Shown: in pieces, positions 6,810 to 14,473 of the stretch
Numbering within the stretch: position 1 is the first letter of the stretch
Layout of the letters: every line of letters begins with the position of its first letter
Origin: Novosphingobium sp.
Lineage (GTDB): Bacteria > Pseudomonadota > Alphaproteobacteria > Sphingomonadales > Sphingomonadaceae
Length of the DNA stretch: 16,555 nucleotides
Reading direction: 5' to 3'
Assembly (NCBI GenBank): GCA_009885425.1
Contig: VFKS01000206.1
Location: 1 to 16,555, forward strand
Program-made: the position numbers and the translations under genes
Notes under the pieces: generated by a model
Seen by the model: the letters and a program-made list of their open reading frames with translations, nothing else
Databases searched by the model: none
Told to the model about the DNA's origin: nothing

Positions 6810-7819
6810 AGCCGCACCCCTTCGGTGGTCAAGGGCCGCGCCAACAGCTCGGCCACAACCACTTTGGCCGGAGCCTCACCCAGCAACAGCCGATTCACTG
6901 CTTCGACGATCGGCATCGCAATCGCATGCTGGTGAGCGAGCGCCGCCAGCACCGGCGCGGTGTGCGCGCCTTCGGCCACGCTGTTCTTGCCAGCCAGGGC
7001 TTCCTGTGCCGAAAGCCCTTCGCCCAGCGCCTTGCCCAGCGCAAAGTTGCGGCTGGCGGGGGAAGAGCAGGTCAGCACCAGATCGCCCAACCCGCAAAGC
7101 CCTGCCAAAGTCTCGGCCCGGGCCCCGCGGGCAAGGCCGAACCGGGTCATCTCGGCATAGCCGCGCGCGATCAGCGCAGCACGAGCGTTCTGGCCCAGCC
7201 CCAGTCCTTCCACCACCCCGCAAGCGATCGCCAGCACGTTTTTGACCGCGCCGCCGATCTCCGCGCCGGTCACGTCATCGGAATAATAGGGCCGCAGCGC
7301 AGGCCGCGACAGCACCGGGGCGAGCCGCTCCCACTGCGCTTCGCCGCCAGCACAGGCCAAGGTCACGGCGGTCGGCAGTCCGGCAGCAACCTCGTGGGCA
7401 AAGGTCGGGCCCGACAGCACCGCGATCTGGGCGGCAGGAGCAGCTTCAGCCGCGACATCGGCCATCAACCGTCCGGTTCCCGCCTCGATCCCCTTGGAAC
7501 ACAACACCAGATCGCGAGGGCCATCGGGCAGCCCGGCCAGAACGCCGGCCAGATGCTGCGCCGGGGTCACCACCAACAGCACCGGAAATTCGGCCAGATC
7601 GGTCAGCGAACGGGTCGCGCGGATCGGATCGGCCAGCCGCACCCCGGGCAGGAACAGACTGTTGCTGTGGTGGGCGTTGATCTCGCCCACTAACTCGGCC
7701 TCGCGCGCCCACAGCAGCACTGCGGTGCCATCGCTGGCCATCGCTTGCGCCAGTGCCGTGCCCCAGGCCCCCGCGCCGATAACTCCGATCCGCTCGCCCT
7801 GAGCTTGTCGAAGGGTCAT
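6806..7819 (-). CDS. gpsA: NAD(P)H-dependent glycerol-3-phosphate dehydrogenase
   Basis: GpsA reduces dihydroxyacetone phosphate to sn-glycerol-3-phosphate, the backbone of membrane phospholipids. The 337-residue product has the nucleotide-binding GAGAWG (15-20), the CSKGIE segment with Lys109, [11 protein letters not shown] (135-145), the catalytic Lys193 in [10 protein letters not shown], and the substrate-binding [10 protein letters not shown] (211-220). The length is normal apart from the N-terminus. Residues 3-10 (LRQAQGER) are not part of the fold. They are encoded by one arm of a dispersed repeat (7791-7815), and the Rossmann strand IGVIGAG starts directly after. The start ATG overlaps the tsaD stop (ATGA), and GGAG lies seven bases upstream, so the repeat-encoded residues should be translated. 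Confidence 0.95.
   Translation of the reverse strand: MTLRQAQGERIGVIGAGAWGTALAQAMASDGTAVLLWAREAELVGEINAHHSNSLFLPGVRLADPIRATRSLTDLAEFPVLLVVTPAQHLAGVLAGLPDGPRDLVLCSKGIEAGTGRLMADVAAEAAPAAQIAVLSGPTFAHEVAAGLPTAVTLACAGGEAQWERLAPVLSRPALRPYYSDDVTGAEIGGAVKNVLAIACGVVEGLGLGQNARAALIARGYAEMTRFGLARGARAETLAGLCGLGDLVLTCSSPASRNFALGKALGEGLSAQEALAGKNSVAEGAHTAPVLAALAHQHAIAMPIVEAVNRLLLGEAPAKVVVAELLARPLTTEGVRL
7791..7815 (+). repeat. Single arm of a dispersed REP-like repeat inside gpsA
   Basis: CGCTCGCCCTGAGCTTGTCG followed by AAGGG. I recognise this as a short interspersed repeat, common in sphingomonads and some other proteobacteria, whose spurious translations ([15 protein letters not shown]) appear at many annotated gene ends. 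Usually it sits between genes, often as an inverted pair. Here only one arm is present and it lies just inside the 5' end of gpsA, in frame. I found no second copy in this window. Confidence 0.75.
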
Positions 7820-8844
7820 GCTTTCACTCCGGCACCGCGCGCCGGGGCGGCATCCGGGTCGAGCGGCCAGCGTGGCCGGGCGACGAAATCGAGCGGATCA
7901 CTTTGCCCCAGCCTTTCGATACCCGCCCAGGCGATCATCGCGGCGTTATCGGTACACAGCGCCAGCGGCGGAGCCACAAAGGCTAGCCCGTATGCGCCCG
8001 CCAAGCCTTCAAGCGCGCTGCGCACCGCTTGATTGGCGGCGACCCCGCCCGCAACCACCAAGGCGGTGGGCCGGTCAATCAGGTCGAGCGCATTGCGGGT
8101 CCGGTCGATAATGCAGTCCACTGCGGCCAGCTGGAACGAAGCGGCGATATCGGCGTTGGCATGAAGCCCGCTGTCTTTCGCCCGCAGCACTGCGCTTTTG
8201 AGGCCCGCGAACGAAAAGTGCGGCTCTGCCGTTCCCAACAGCGGGCGTGGCAACGGCACCTTGCGGGCATCACCGCTTGCCGCCAGCCGCTCTACCGCTG
8301 GCCCACCGGGAAAGCCCAGCCCGAGGATCTTGGCAGTCTTGTCAAAGGCCTCACCCAGCGCATCGTCGATCGTGGTGCCAAGGCGGCGGTAGCGGCCCAC
8401 GCCTTCGACCAGCAGGATCTGGCAATGCCCGCCTGAAACAAGCAGCAGCAGATAGGGAAATTCGAGCGCCGGATCGGCTAGCCTTGGGGACAGCGCGTGG
8501 CCCTCAAGATGGTTGATCGCGATCAGCGGCTTGTCGCTGGCCATCGCCAGCGCCTTGGCAGTGACCAGCCCGACCATCACCCCGCCGATCAACCCCGGTC
8601 CTGCGGTCGCGGCAACCGCATCGAGATCAGACAGCGACATCCCGGCATCAGCCAAAGTCGCGGCAATCAAGGGGGTCAGCCGTTCGGCATGGGCGCGCGC
8701 GGCAATTTCGGGAACCACCCCGCCATAGGGGCGATGTTCTTCGTCCTGCGAGGCGATCCGCTGCGCAAGAATGCGGCGATCACTGTGCACCAGTGCGGCC
8801 GCGGTTTCGTCGCAAGACGATTCAATTCCGAGGACAATCCCCAT
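7816..8844 (-). CDS. tsaD: tRNA N6-adenosine threonylcarbamoyltransferase
   Basis: TsaD transfers the threonylcarbamoyl group to A37 of ANN-decoding tRNAs (t6A), working with TsaB, TsaE and the TsaC product. The 342-residue product begins [19 protein letters not shown], the family hallmark. It has the metal-binding NHLEGH (His112, His116), a phosphate-loop segment [31 protein letters not shown], and a late [10 protein letters not shown] whose Asp completes the metal site. The usual SGGHT is SGGHC here, a mild change. I chose ATG 8844 because AAGGG lies nine bases upstream; the in-frame GTG at 8850 is too close to that site. It heads a minus-strand run with gpsA (4-nt overlap), the flippase and the HhH gene. 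It diverges from hemC across only 43 bases. Confidence 0.96.
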   Translation of the reverse strand: MGIVLGIESSCDETAAALVHSDRRILAQRIASQDEEHRPYGGVVPEIAARAHAERLTPLIAATLADAGMSLSDLDAVAATAGPGLIGGVMVGLVTAKALAMASDKPLIAINHLEGHALSPRLADPALEFPYLLLLVSGGHCQILLVEGVGRYRRLGTTIDDALGEAFDKTAKILGLGFPGGPAVERLAASGDARKVPLPRPLLGTAEPHFSFAGLKSAVLRAKDSGLHANADIAASFQLAAVDCIIDRTRNALDLIDRPTALVVAGGVAANQAVRSALEGLAGAYGLAFVAPPLALCTDNAAMIAWAGIERLGQSDPLDFVARPRWPLDPDAAPARGAGVKA

Positions 8845-8864
8845 GTCCACTTTCCCTTAGTGAC

Positions 8865-8874
8865 ATTGCGCAAT
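8865..8874. promoter_or_regulatory. Palindrome in the tsaD-hemC divergent region
   Basis: ATTGCGCAAT is a perfect 10-bp palindrome near the middle of the 43-bp gap between the divergent starts of tsaD and hemC. It could be an operator shared by both promoters. No clear -35/-10 pair fits in the gap, so the promoters may extend into the coding regions. Confidence 0.3.
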
Positions 8875-8887
8875 AGGACAAGGCACC

Positions 8888-9829
8888 ATGCCCGCCCGTC
8901 CCCCATTGAAACCCAGACTGCTAAGACTGGGCACCCGCGCCTCTCCGCTGGCCATGGCGCAGGCGCATGAGGCACGCGACCGGCTTTGCGCTGCCCATCC
9001 TGAACTGGAGGTGGAGATCGTTCCGGTTACCGCCAGCGGCGACAAGATACTTGATCGTCCGCTGGCCGAGCTTGGTGGCAAGGCGCTGTGGACCAAGGAG
9101 CTCGACGCCTGGTTGCTGAGCGGCGAGATCGACCTTGCGGTCCATTCGCTGAAGGATGTCGAAACGATCCGCCCCGCCGAAATCGTCATCGCCGCGATCC
9201 TGCCGCGGGAAGACGTCCGTGACGTTCTTGTGGGCGCGGCATCACTGGCCGATTTGCCCCTCGGCGCACGGATCGGGACCAGCGCCCCGCGCCGGGCCGC
9301 CTTGGCGCTCCACCTACGGCCAGACTGCCGGGTGGTCGGCATTCGCGGTAATGTTCAAACCCGGCTGGCCAAGCTGCAAGCGGGCGAAGCCGATGCCACA
9401 CTGCTGGCGCTGGCCGGGCTAAACCGGTTGGGGATGGCGCATTTCGGCACCCCGCTCGATCCGGAAACCTGGCTTCCTGCGCCCGGGCAAGGCGCGATCG
9501 CGATCGAGGCCCGCAGCGCCGACGCTGCGACACGCGACCTGCTCGCCGCGATCGACCACGGCCCCAGCCGCGCTGCGGTGATGGCCGAACGGGCTCTGTT
9601 GGCGGCGCTTGGCGGCAACTGCCATAGCCCGATTGCGGTGCTGACCCGATCTGTCGGCGAGGATCTGAACTTGCGCGCGGCGCTGCTCAGCCCCGATGGC
9701 GCCGAACGTGTGGATGCCGTGGCGACTTTTGCGCTGACAGACCTTGACGGACCGGCCCGCCTCGCCGCACAACTGTTGGCGCAGGCCGGACCTGCGATCC
9801 GCGCACACTTCGATCCACCCGGGGGCTGA
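8888..9829 (+). CDS. hemC: Hydroxymethylbilane synthase (porphobilinogen deaminase)
   Basis: HemC joins four porphobilinogen units into the linear tetrapyrrole hydroxymethylbilane, the step before HemD in heme (and, where present, chlorophyll) synthesis. The 313-residue product has the N-terminal RLGTRASPLAMAQA (13-26), GGKALWTKELDAWLLSGEID, the SLKDVE loop, GTSAPRRAALAL with cofactor-binding arginines, RGNVQTRLAKL, and LPAPGQGAIAIE. The dipyrromethane cofactor is attached to the conserved Cys245 in LGGNCHSPIAV. Length is normal. AGGA lies nine bases before the ATG. It is followed by hemD after a 3-base gap, so the two are almost certainly co-transcribed. Confidence 0.97.
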   Translation: MPARPPLKPRLLRLGTRASPLAMAQAHEARDRLCAAHPELEVEIVPVTASGDKILDRPLAELGGKALWTKELDAWLLSGEIDLAVHSLKDVETIRPAEIVIAAILPREDVRDVLVGAASLADLPLGARIGTSAPRRAALALHLRPDCRVVGIRGNVQTRLAKLQAGEADATLLALAGLNRLGMAHFGTPLDPETWLPAPGQGAIAIEARSADAATRDLLAAIDHGPSRAAVMAERALLAALGGNCHSPIAVLTRSVGEDLNLRAALLSPDGAERVDAVATFALTDLDGPARLAAQLLAQAGPAIRAHFDPPGG

Positions 9830-9832
9830 AAC

Positions 9833-10549
9833 TTGGCCGTACCCTTGATCATCATTCGTCCCGAGCCAGGCTGCACCGCCAGTCTGGCGTTGGCGCGGGG
9901 GATGCATGGGATGGAGGTCCACGGTTTTCCGCTGTTCGAAGTTTCGCCGCGCAGCTGGGAGGCGGTAACGCCGGATCGCTTTGATGCCCTGGTTATCGGC
10001 AGTCCGATGGTGTTTCGCTATGCCGGCCGAGGCATTGCCGGACTTAAGAGCCTGCCGGTCTATGCCGTGGGGGAAACCACCGCTGCGGCTGCGCGCGAGG
10101 CCGGGTTTGTCGTTACCGCCAGCGGCACCGGGTCGCTCCAGACCATGCTCGCGGAACTGGCACCGCAGCACAAACGGCTACTGCGGCTCGCCGGGGAAGA
10201 GCGGGTGACTTTGACTCCGCCCAAGGGTGTGACGATCGAAGAGCGGGTGGTCTATGCCTCGCTCCCGTGCGAAATGCCGGCTGAACTGATCGCCTTGTTG
10301 CGCCAACCGGCGATCGTTGCGATCCACTCGGCAGAGGCGGCGCGGCATCTTGCGGCGCAATGTGTGCGCCACGGAATCCGCCGCGCAACCTTGCGGCTTG
10401 CGGCGCTTTCGCCGCGGATAGTGGCGGCGGCGGGCGACGGCTGGGGCGAGGTGGCGACAGTTCCCTTCGCCGAAGACAAGCCCTTGCTGGCATTGGCGCG
10501 GCAGATGTGCCAAGACCCGTGGCCTGCGGGTCGCCCGGCAGGTCAATGA
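9833..10549 (+). CDS. hemD: Uroporphyrinogen-III synthase
   Basis: HemD closes hydroxymethylbilane into uroporphyrinogen III while flipping ring D. Its sequence diverges strongly between species, so the assignment rests on weak motifs plus position. The 238-residue product begins LIIIRPEPG (5-13) and has FDALVIGSPMVFRYAG and the typical mid-protein LPVYAVGETTAAAAREAGF. It then has RLLRLAGEER and a second-domain segment IVAIHSAEAARHLAAQ. The start is TTG at 9833, three bases after the hemC stop, with the G-run GGGGG at the end of hemC as likely ribosome site. It is followed by the mitofilin-like gene after 15 bases. Confidence 0.92.
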   Translation: MAVPLIIIRPEPGCTASLALARGMHGMEVHGFPLFEVSPRSWEAVTPDRFDALVIGSPMVFRYAGRGIAGLKSLPVYAVGETTAAAAREAGFVVTASGTGSLQTMLAELAPQHKRLLRLAGEERVTLTPPKGVTIEERVVYASLPCEMPAELIALLRQPAIVAIHSAEAARHLAAQCVRHGIRRATLRLAALSPRIVAAAGDGWGEVATVPFAEDKPLLALARQMCQDPWPAGRPAGQ

Positions 10550-10564
10550 AAACAAAGGCGGCAA

Positions 10565-11488
10565 ATGCCTGAAGATTACTATAGCTCCTCCCCGCTTCCT
10601 GCGCGCCGTTCGGGCGGGACATTGCGCGCCGTGCTCGGTTCGGCCGTGCTGGCGTTCATCGCCGGAGCGGCCTTGATCGGCTGGTTGGTTTGGGATGGCC
10701 GGATCGCGCTGCCTGGCAACGGCGACGGCCAATTGGCCGCGAGCGGAGCCGGGTTTGCCCAGCCGAGCCCTTCGCCCAGCGCCACCGCCGCGCCGGTCAC
10801 CGGGGCCTTGCTCGAACAGCAGGTCGCAGCGCTCGAGCAGCGGTTAGCCCGGATCGACCTTCAGGCTGCAGCAGCCGAGGGCAATACCGCCCGCGCCGAA
10901 GCTCTGCTGGTGGCTTTGGCTGCGCGCCGCTCGATCGAGCGCGGAGCACCCCTTGGCTATCTCGAAGAACAATTGCGACTGCGCTTTAGCGCGGCGCGCC
11001 CGACTGCGGTCAATACCGTGATCGAGGCAGCCAAACAGCCTGTTACGCTTGATGCCCTCTCCACCGAACTCGATACGCTGGCTCCTGCCCTGACCGGCAC
11101 CGCCCCCGATGACAGCGCCTGGTCGCGCTTGAGCCGCAAGGTATCGGGGCTGTTCGTGATCCACCGCGATGCGCCGGGCGCCAATGCCCCAGCAGCCCGG
11201 ATCGCCCGTGCGAAACTTCTGCTCAGCTCGGGCGATGTTGATGCCGCGATCGACGAAGTGTCCCGCCTGCCCGGTGCCAAAGCCGCGAACGACTGGATTG
11301 CCAAGGCCCGCCGCTATTCCGAAGCCAACAAGGCGCTCGATCAGATTGAGCAAGCCGCTCTGGCTGAGCCCGAAAAACTGAAAGCCGGTACTGGTGAGCA
11401 AGTGCGCCAGCCGGGACCAGCGGTGACGCCAACACCAACTGTGCCAGCGAGCCCCCCACCTGCACCGATGCGCGAGGCGACCTTCTAA
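10565..11488 (+). CDS. Mitofilin/Mic60-like inner-membrane protein
   Basis: The 307-residue product has a short cytoplasmic N-terminus, one membrane helix (about 22-43), and an Ala/Gly/Ser/Pro-rich stretch. A predicted coiled coil follows (about 81-105, ALLEQQVAALEQRLARIDLQ), then a helical C-terminal domain to about 275 and a Pro-rich tail. This architecture, directly after hemC-hemD, is that of alphaproteobacterial Mic60/mitofilin relatives. These shape internal membranes and lie beside heme genes in this class. It also resembles HemX-type proteins, so the name is by architecture and synteny. An AAGGCGG ribosome site lies just upstream of ATG 10565. Its TAA stop overlaps the stop of the convergent hydroxylase gene. 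Confidence 0.8.
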   Translation: MPEDYYSSSPLPARRSGGTLRAVLGSAVLAFIAGAALIGWLVWDGRIALPGNGDGQLAASGAGFAQPSPSPSATAAPVTGALLEQQVAALEQRLARIDLQAAAAEGNTARAEALLVALAARRSIERGAPLGYLEEQLRLRFSAARPTAVNTVIEAAKQPVTLDALSTELDTLAPALTGTAPDDSAWSRLSRKVSGLFVIHRDAPGANAPAARIARAKLLLSSGDVDAAIDEVSRLPGAKAANDWIAKARRYSEANKALDQIEQAALAEPEKLKAGTGEQVRQPGPAVTPTPTVPASPPPAPMREATF

Positions 11489-12699
11489 GCCCGCAGCAAG
11501 ATCGGTAAGTCGCCCGACATCCCGCGCGCTTCGTCCATGAAAAAGCGTTTGAGAATGCCCGAGCGCTGGACCCCGGCCATCCCGATCCGGCGGATCAGGC
11601 TGGGCAAGCGTCCCGGCACACCGAACAGCCGGACGATCGCATCTGTGGTGGCCATTACCGTAGTAATGTCGAGCGAGCGCCAACGCTCGTAGCGGGCCAG
11701 CACCTGAGCATCGCCCGGCTCCAGCCCCAGCCGCATGCCCTCAGTCAGCACTTCAACCAAAACGCCGACATCGCGCAGGCCCAGATTGAGGCCTTGTCCG
11801 GCAATCGGGTGCATCCCGTGCGCCGCATCGCCGATCAACGCGAGCCGGTGATCGACGATCTTGGCAGCATGGTGAAAATTGAGCGGCCACGACATTCGCG
11901 GAGCGGCGAGTTCGATCCGGCCGAAAATCCCTTCCATCCGTGCGGCAATTTCGCCCACGAACACTGCGTCGCTGAGCGCCGAAATGCCTTTCGCGTCCTT
12001 CTCATCAAAGGTCCAGACCACCGCGCTGCGGTGGCGGCCATCGGGTAGATCAAGCAAGGGAAGCAGCGCCAATGGGCCAGCAGGAAAGAAGATCTCCCAG
12101 GCCACTCCGTCATGCGATTTTTCGTGGGTAATCGCAGTCACAAAGGCGCGGTGGTGATAGTCCCAGCGCGCCGAAGACAGCCCGGCATCCTTGCGGGTCG
12201 GGCTTTGCCGTCCTTCAGCGCCGACCAACAGACTGGCTTCAACCACGCGCCCATCGCTGAGGCTAACCGAGACACCATGCTCGCTACGCGTCCGCTCGGT
12301 CGGCTCGACCCCGCTCGACCAGGCAATCGCGGGTTCGCCCCGGGCCGCTTCGAACAGTGCCAGCCGGATATCACGGTTGGCGAACATCCGGCCCAACGTG
12401 CCCGCGTCTTTTCCGGGCTGAAAATCGATCCGCCCCGGCTTCATCCCGTCGGTAACTGCAATCGCGCTGATAGGGCAGCCGAGTGGCTCCAGTCTTTGCT
12501 CAAGCCCGATATTGCAAAACAGGTTCCAACTGGCGGTCGAAATCGCCGAGGCGCGGCCATCTGTGCCCTCAGCGGTCAGTTCCTCTGGTGTGGCCTTGTC
12601 GATCACATGGCTGGTGATCCCGGCCCGCGCCGCCGCCAAGGCCAGCGTCATGCCGACAAGGCCGCCGCCAAGGATTACGAGATCGCGTTTGTCGGTCAT
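11485..12699 (-). CDS. UbiH/UbiF/Coq6-family FAD-dependent hydroxylase
   Basis: The 404-residue protein is a class A flavin monooxygenase. Its FAD-binding GGGLVG lies at 11-16 after a beta strand (DLVIL). DGRASAIS (47-54) is characteristic of ubiquinone-ring hydroxylases. GDAAHGMHPIAGQGLNLGLR (290-309) is the UbiH/Coq6 signature contacting the flavin. It most likely hydroxylates a polyprenylated ring in ubiquinone synthesis; which ring carbon it attacks cannot be decided. ATG 12699 was chosen over an upstream in-frame start at 12762 because GAGGA lies four bases before it and the Rossmann strand follows as usual. It lies 7 bases after the phosphatase stop, so they are probably co-transcribed. 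Confidence 0.92.
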   Translation of the reverse strand: MTDKRDLVILGGGLVGMTLALAAARAGITSHVIDKATPEELTAEGTDGRASAISTASWNLFCNIGLEQRLEPLGCPISAIAVTDGMKPGRIDFQPGKDAGTLGRMFANRDIRLALFEAARGEPAIAWSSGVEPTERTRSEHGVSVSLSDGRVVEASLLVGAEGRQSPTRKDAGLSSARWDYHHRAFVTAITHEKSHDGVAWEIFFPAGPLALLPLLDLPDGRHRSAVVWTFDEKDAKGISALSDAVFVGEIAARMEGIFGRIELAAPRMSWPLNFHHAAKIVDHRLALIGDAAHGMHPIAGQGLNLGLRDVGVLVEVLTEGMRLGLEPGDAQVLARYERWRSLDITTVMATTDAIVRLFGVPGRLPSLIRRIGMAGVQRSGILKRFFMDEARGMSGDLPILLRA

Positions 12700-12706
12700 T
12701 TCATCC

Positions 12707-14380
12707 TCATTGTGCGCAACTGTTGCCTGCACCACCATCGAGATCAAGGCAGCGGCCGTCAAATGCCCCTTCGGGCACTTTCAGCCCCAGCACCGCCGCC
12801 AGACTTGGGGCAATATCGATGGTTTCGACCGGTTGCGGCTGCTCAAATCCGCGCATCCCGCGCCGCCAGAACAGGATCGGGACCCGGCGGTCATAATCCC
12901 AGGCGCTACCGTGGGTCGCCACATAGGCCCCCGGCATCGGTTCGGGGATCGGCGTCACCGCACGGTCGAGCAGCATGACAACGTCGCCCGAACGGCCCGG
13001 ATGGAAGCCAGCGCGGGCGCGGTCCTTCAGGCTCCAGTCCTGCGGATTGCCGCTGGGCAGCGGGGTCTTGGCCAGTTCATCGGCGGTGTAAACGCCCGCG
13101 ACTTGCGGATGAGCCTTCAGCATCGCGACCAGCCCGGCGATCGCTTTGCTGCGCTGGGCAGCGTCCAGTTTGCGGCTGACATAGATGTCGCCGAGCGGCC
13201 CATCCCCAAACACCAGCGGGCCTTCGGTGATGATCCCGGTTTTCGCCACCAGCGCCTTGCTCAGGTTTTCGGGGACCAGCGCAGGATCGACCCGTTCGGC
13301 CCGCGGAAAGGCCTGCTGGTCCATCCGTTCGGGCATATCGAGCCCGCCATGGTCGGCACTGAGCACCACCATGTAATCGATCCCCTTGGAATCAAGATGC
13401 GCGAACAGCCGGCCCAGATCCTGATCGAGCTGGTTCTGCAAAATGCACATTTCCGCGCCCGCCACCCCGGTGGCATGGCCAACATAATCGGTCGCCGAAA
13501 GCGAGACCGACAGCACATCGGGGACTGCGCCCTGGCCCAGACCCATTTCGTCGGTCAGCCCGATTGCCAGATCGACCGTGGCGCTATCCATCCGGGGCGA
13601 TATACGAAAGCCGCTTTCCTTGCCCGGTTCGAGCAGGAACCGGCCAGTGCCGAGCGTCGTCCCGCGCACGGGCACCGCATTGTCTGCCGCCTTGCACCAC
13701 ACCGGGATCGGCAGCGCCGGGGCGCCGGCCTTGATCGTGGCGGCCGCCTTAGCATTGACTGCCAGCACTGCGGGAGTCGCTGAGCGATCCTTGTGGCTCA
13801 CAAAAGCGCCGCCCTTCCACCACCAGGCCGCGTCGATCTTTTGCCCGCCCATCATCATCACCGCGCGGTCCTTGGCCGAAACGGCGACATTGCGGGTGGC
13901 GGGATTGGCGCTTTTCATCCATTCGCCCAAGGTCGGCACTTTCAGATGATAGGCCGAAACCACCGGATTGCGGGCCGAACTGGCCGGATCGCGCTCATCC
14001 TCGGCGCAATAGATCGGCTTGTCGCCGCGCGGTCCATCGGGCTCAAACCATGAATTGGCGACGATCCCGTTGCGGGTCGGGCGGACCCCGGTCAGCAGGG
14101 TCGAATGCCCCGGGCAGGTCTCGGTCGCCGAGTGCGATTGAAAGCCCGATGGAAACACCACACCGTTTGAAAGTCGCACGAACCCGCCGGTGTAATGCTG
14201 GCGGAACTGGGCAAAGGTATCGGCCGAGAACTGGTCGATCGAAATCGCCACGATCAGCTTAGGCGGGCCGCTGGGCGTGGTGAATTCAACGGCCGTCTGA
14301 GGCGGCTTGGCGGCAGTTCCGGCGCAGGCGGACAGGGCCATCGAGCAGGCCAAAAGCAGAGGTGCAGTGAAGCGACGCAT
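12707..14380 (-). CDS. PafA-like alkaline phosphatase superfamily lipoprotein
   Basis: The 557-residue product starts with a lipoprotein signal, MRRFTAPLLLACSMALSAC, with lipobox LSAC and acylated Cys19. It should be membrane-anchored on the periplasmic side. The rest is an alkaline phosphatase/phosphodiesterase domain with every two-zinc site residue in place: Asp49, nucleophile Thr88 in TCPGH, Asp298 and His302 in DYVGH, Asp343 and His344 in ADHGG, and His490. Asn109 and the Lys170-x-Arg172 pair (SAKDR) match the phosphate-binding residues of PafA. That argues for phosphomonoesterase rather than diesterase action. The product would release phosphate from organic esters outside the inner membrane. 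AAGGA precedes ATG 14380. It diverges from dsbD and leads into the hydroxylase gene. A Pho box was not seen. Confidence 0.9.
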   Translation of the reverse strand: MRRFTAPLLLACSMALSACAGTAAKPPQTAVEFTTPSGPPKLIVAISIDQFSADTFAQFRQHYTGGFVRLSNGVVFPSGFQSHSATETCPGHSTLLTGVRPTRNGIVANSWFEPDGPRGDKPIYCAEDERDPASSARNPVVSAYHLKVPTLGEWMKSANPATRNVAVSAKDRAVMMMGGQKIDAAWWWKGGAFVSHKDRSATPAVLAVNAKAAATIKAGAPALPIPVWCKAADNAVPVRGTTLGTGRFLLEPGKESGFRISPRMDSATVDLAIGLTDEMGLGQGAVPDVLSVSLSATDYVGHATGVAGAEMCILQNQLDQDLGRLFAHLDSKGIDYMVVLSADHGGLDMPERMDQQAFPRAERVDPALVPENLSKALVAKTGIITEGPLVFGDGPLGDIYVSRKLDAAQRSKAIAGLVAMLKAHPQVAGVYTADELAKTPLPSGNPQDWSLKDRARAGFHPGRSGDVVMLLDRAVTPIPEPMPGAYVATHGSAWDYDRRVPILFWRRGMRGFEQPQPVETIDIAPSLAAVLGLKVPEGAFDGRCLDLDGGAGNSCAQ

Positions 14381-14473
14381 CGGGCTTCCTTGAAATGTGA
14401 TCGGTTTGACGGCACAGCCCTGTTGCCCCCGCCCGGCGCAGAGCGCAAGGGGCGGCAGAAGGAGAAGTCTTGC

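Noticed and set aside
5139..6935. Long plus-strand ORFs opposite the flippase and gpsA genes
   Set aside because: They are antisense shadows common in high-GC DNA, rich in Arg, Gln and Pro, with no recognisable domain.
7745..8032. Plus-strand ORF containing ALSLSKG
   Set aside because: It is a spurious translation of the dispersed repeat arm within gpsA, not a gene.
14195..14473. N-terminal extension of dsbD
   Set aside because: It overlaps the divergent phosphatase gene, lacks secretory character and would bury the signal peptide. GTG 14474 has a good ribosome site.
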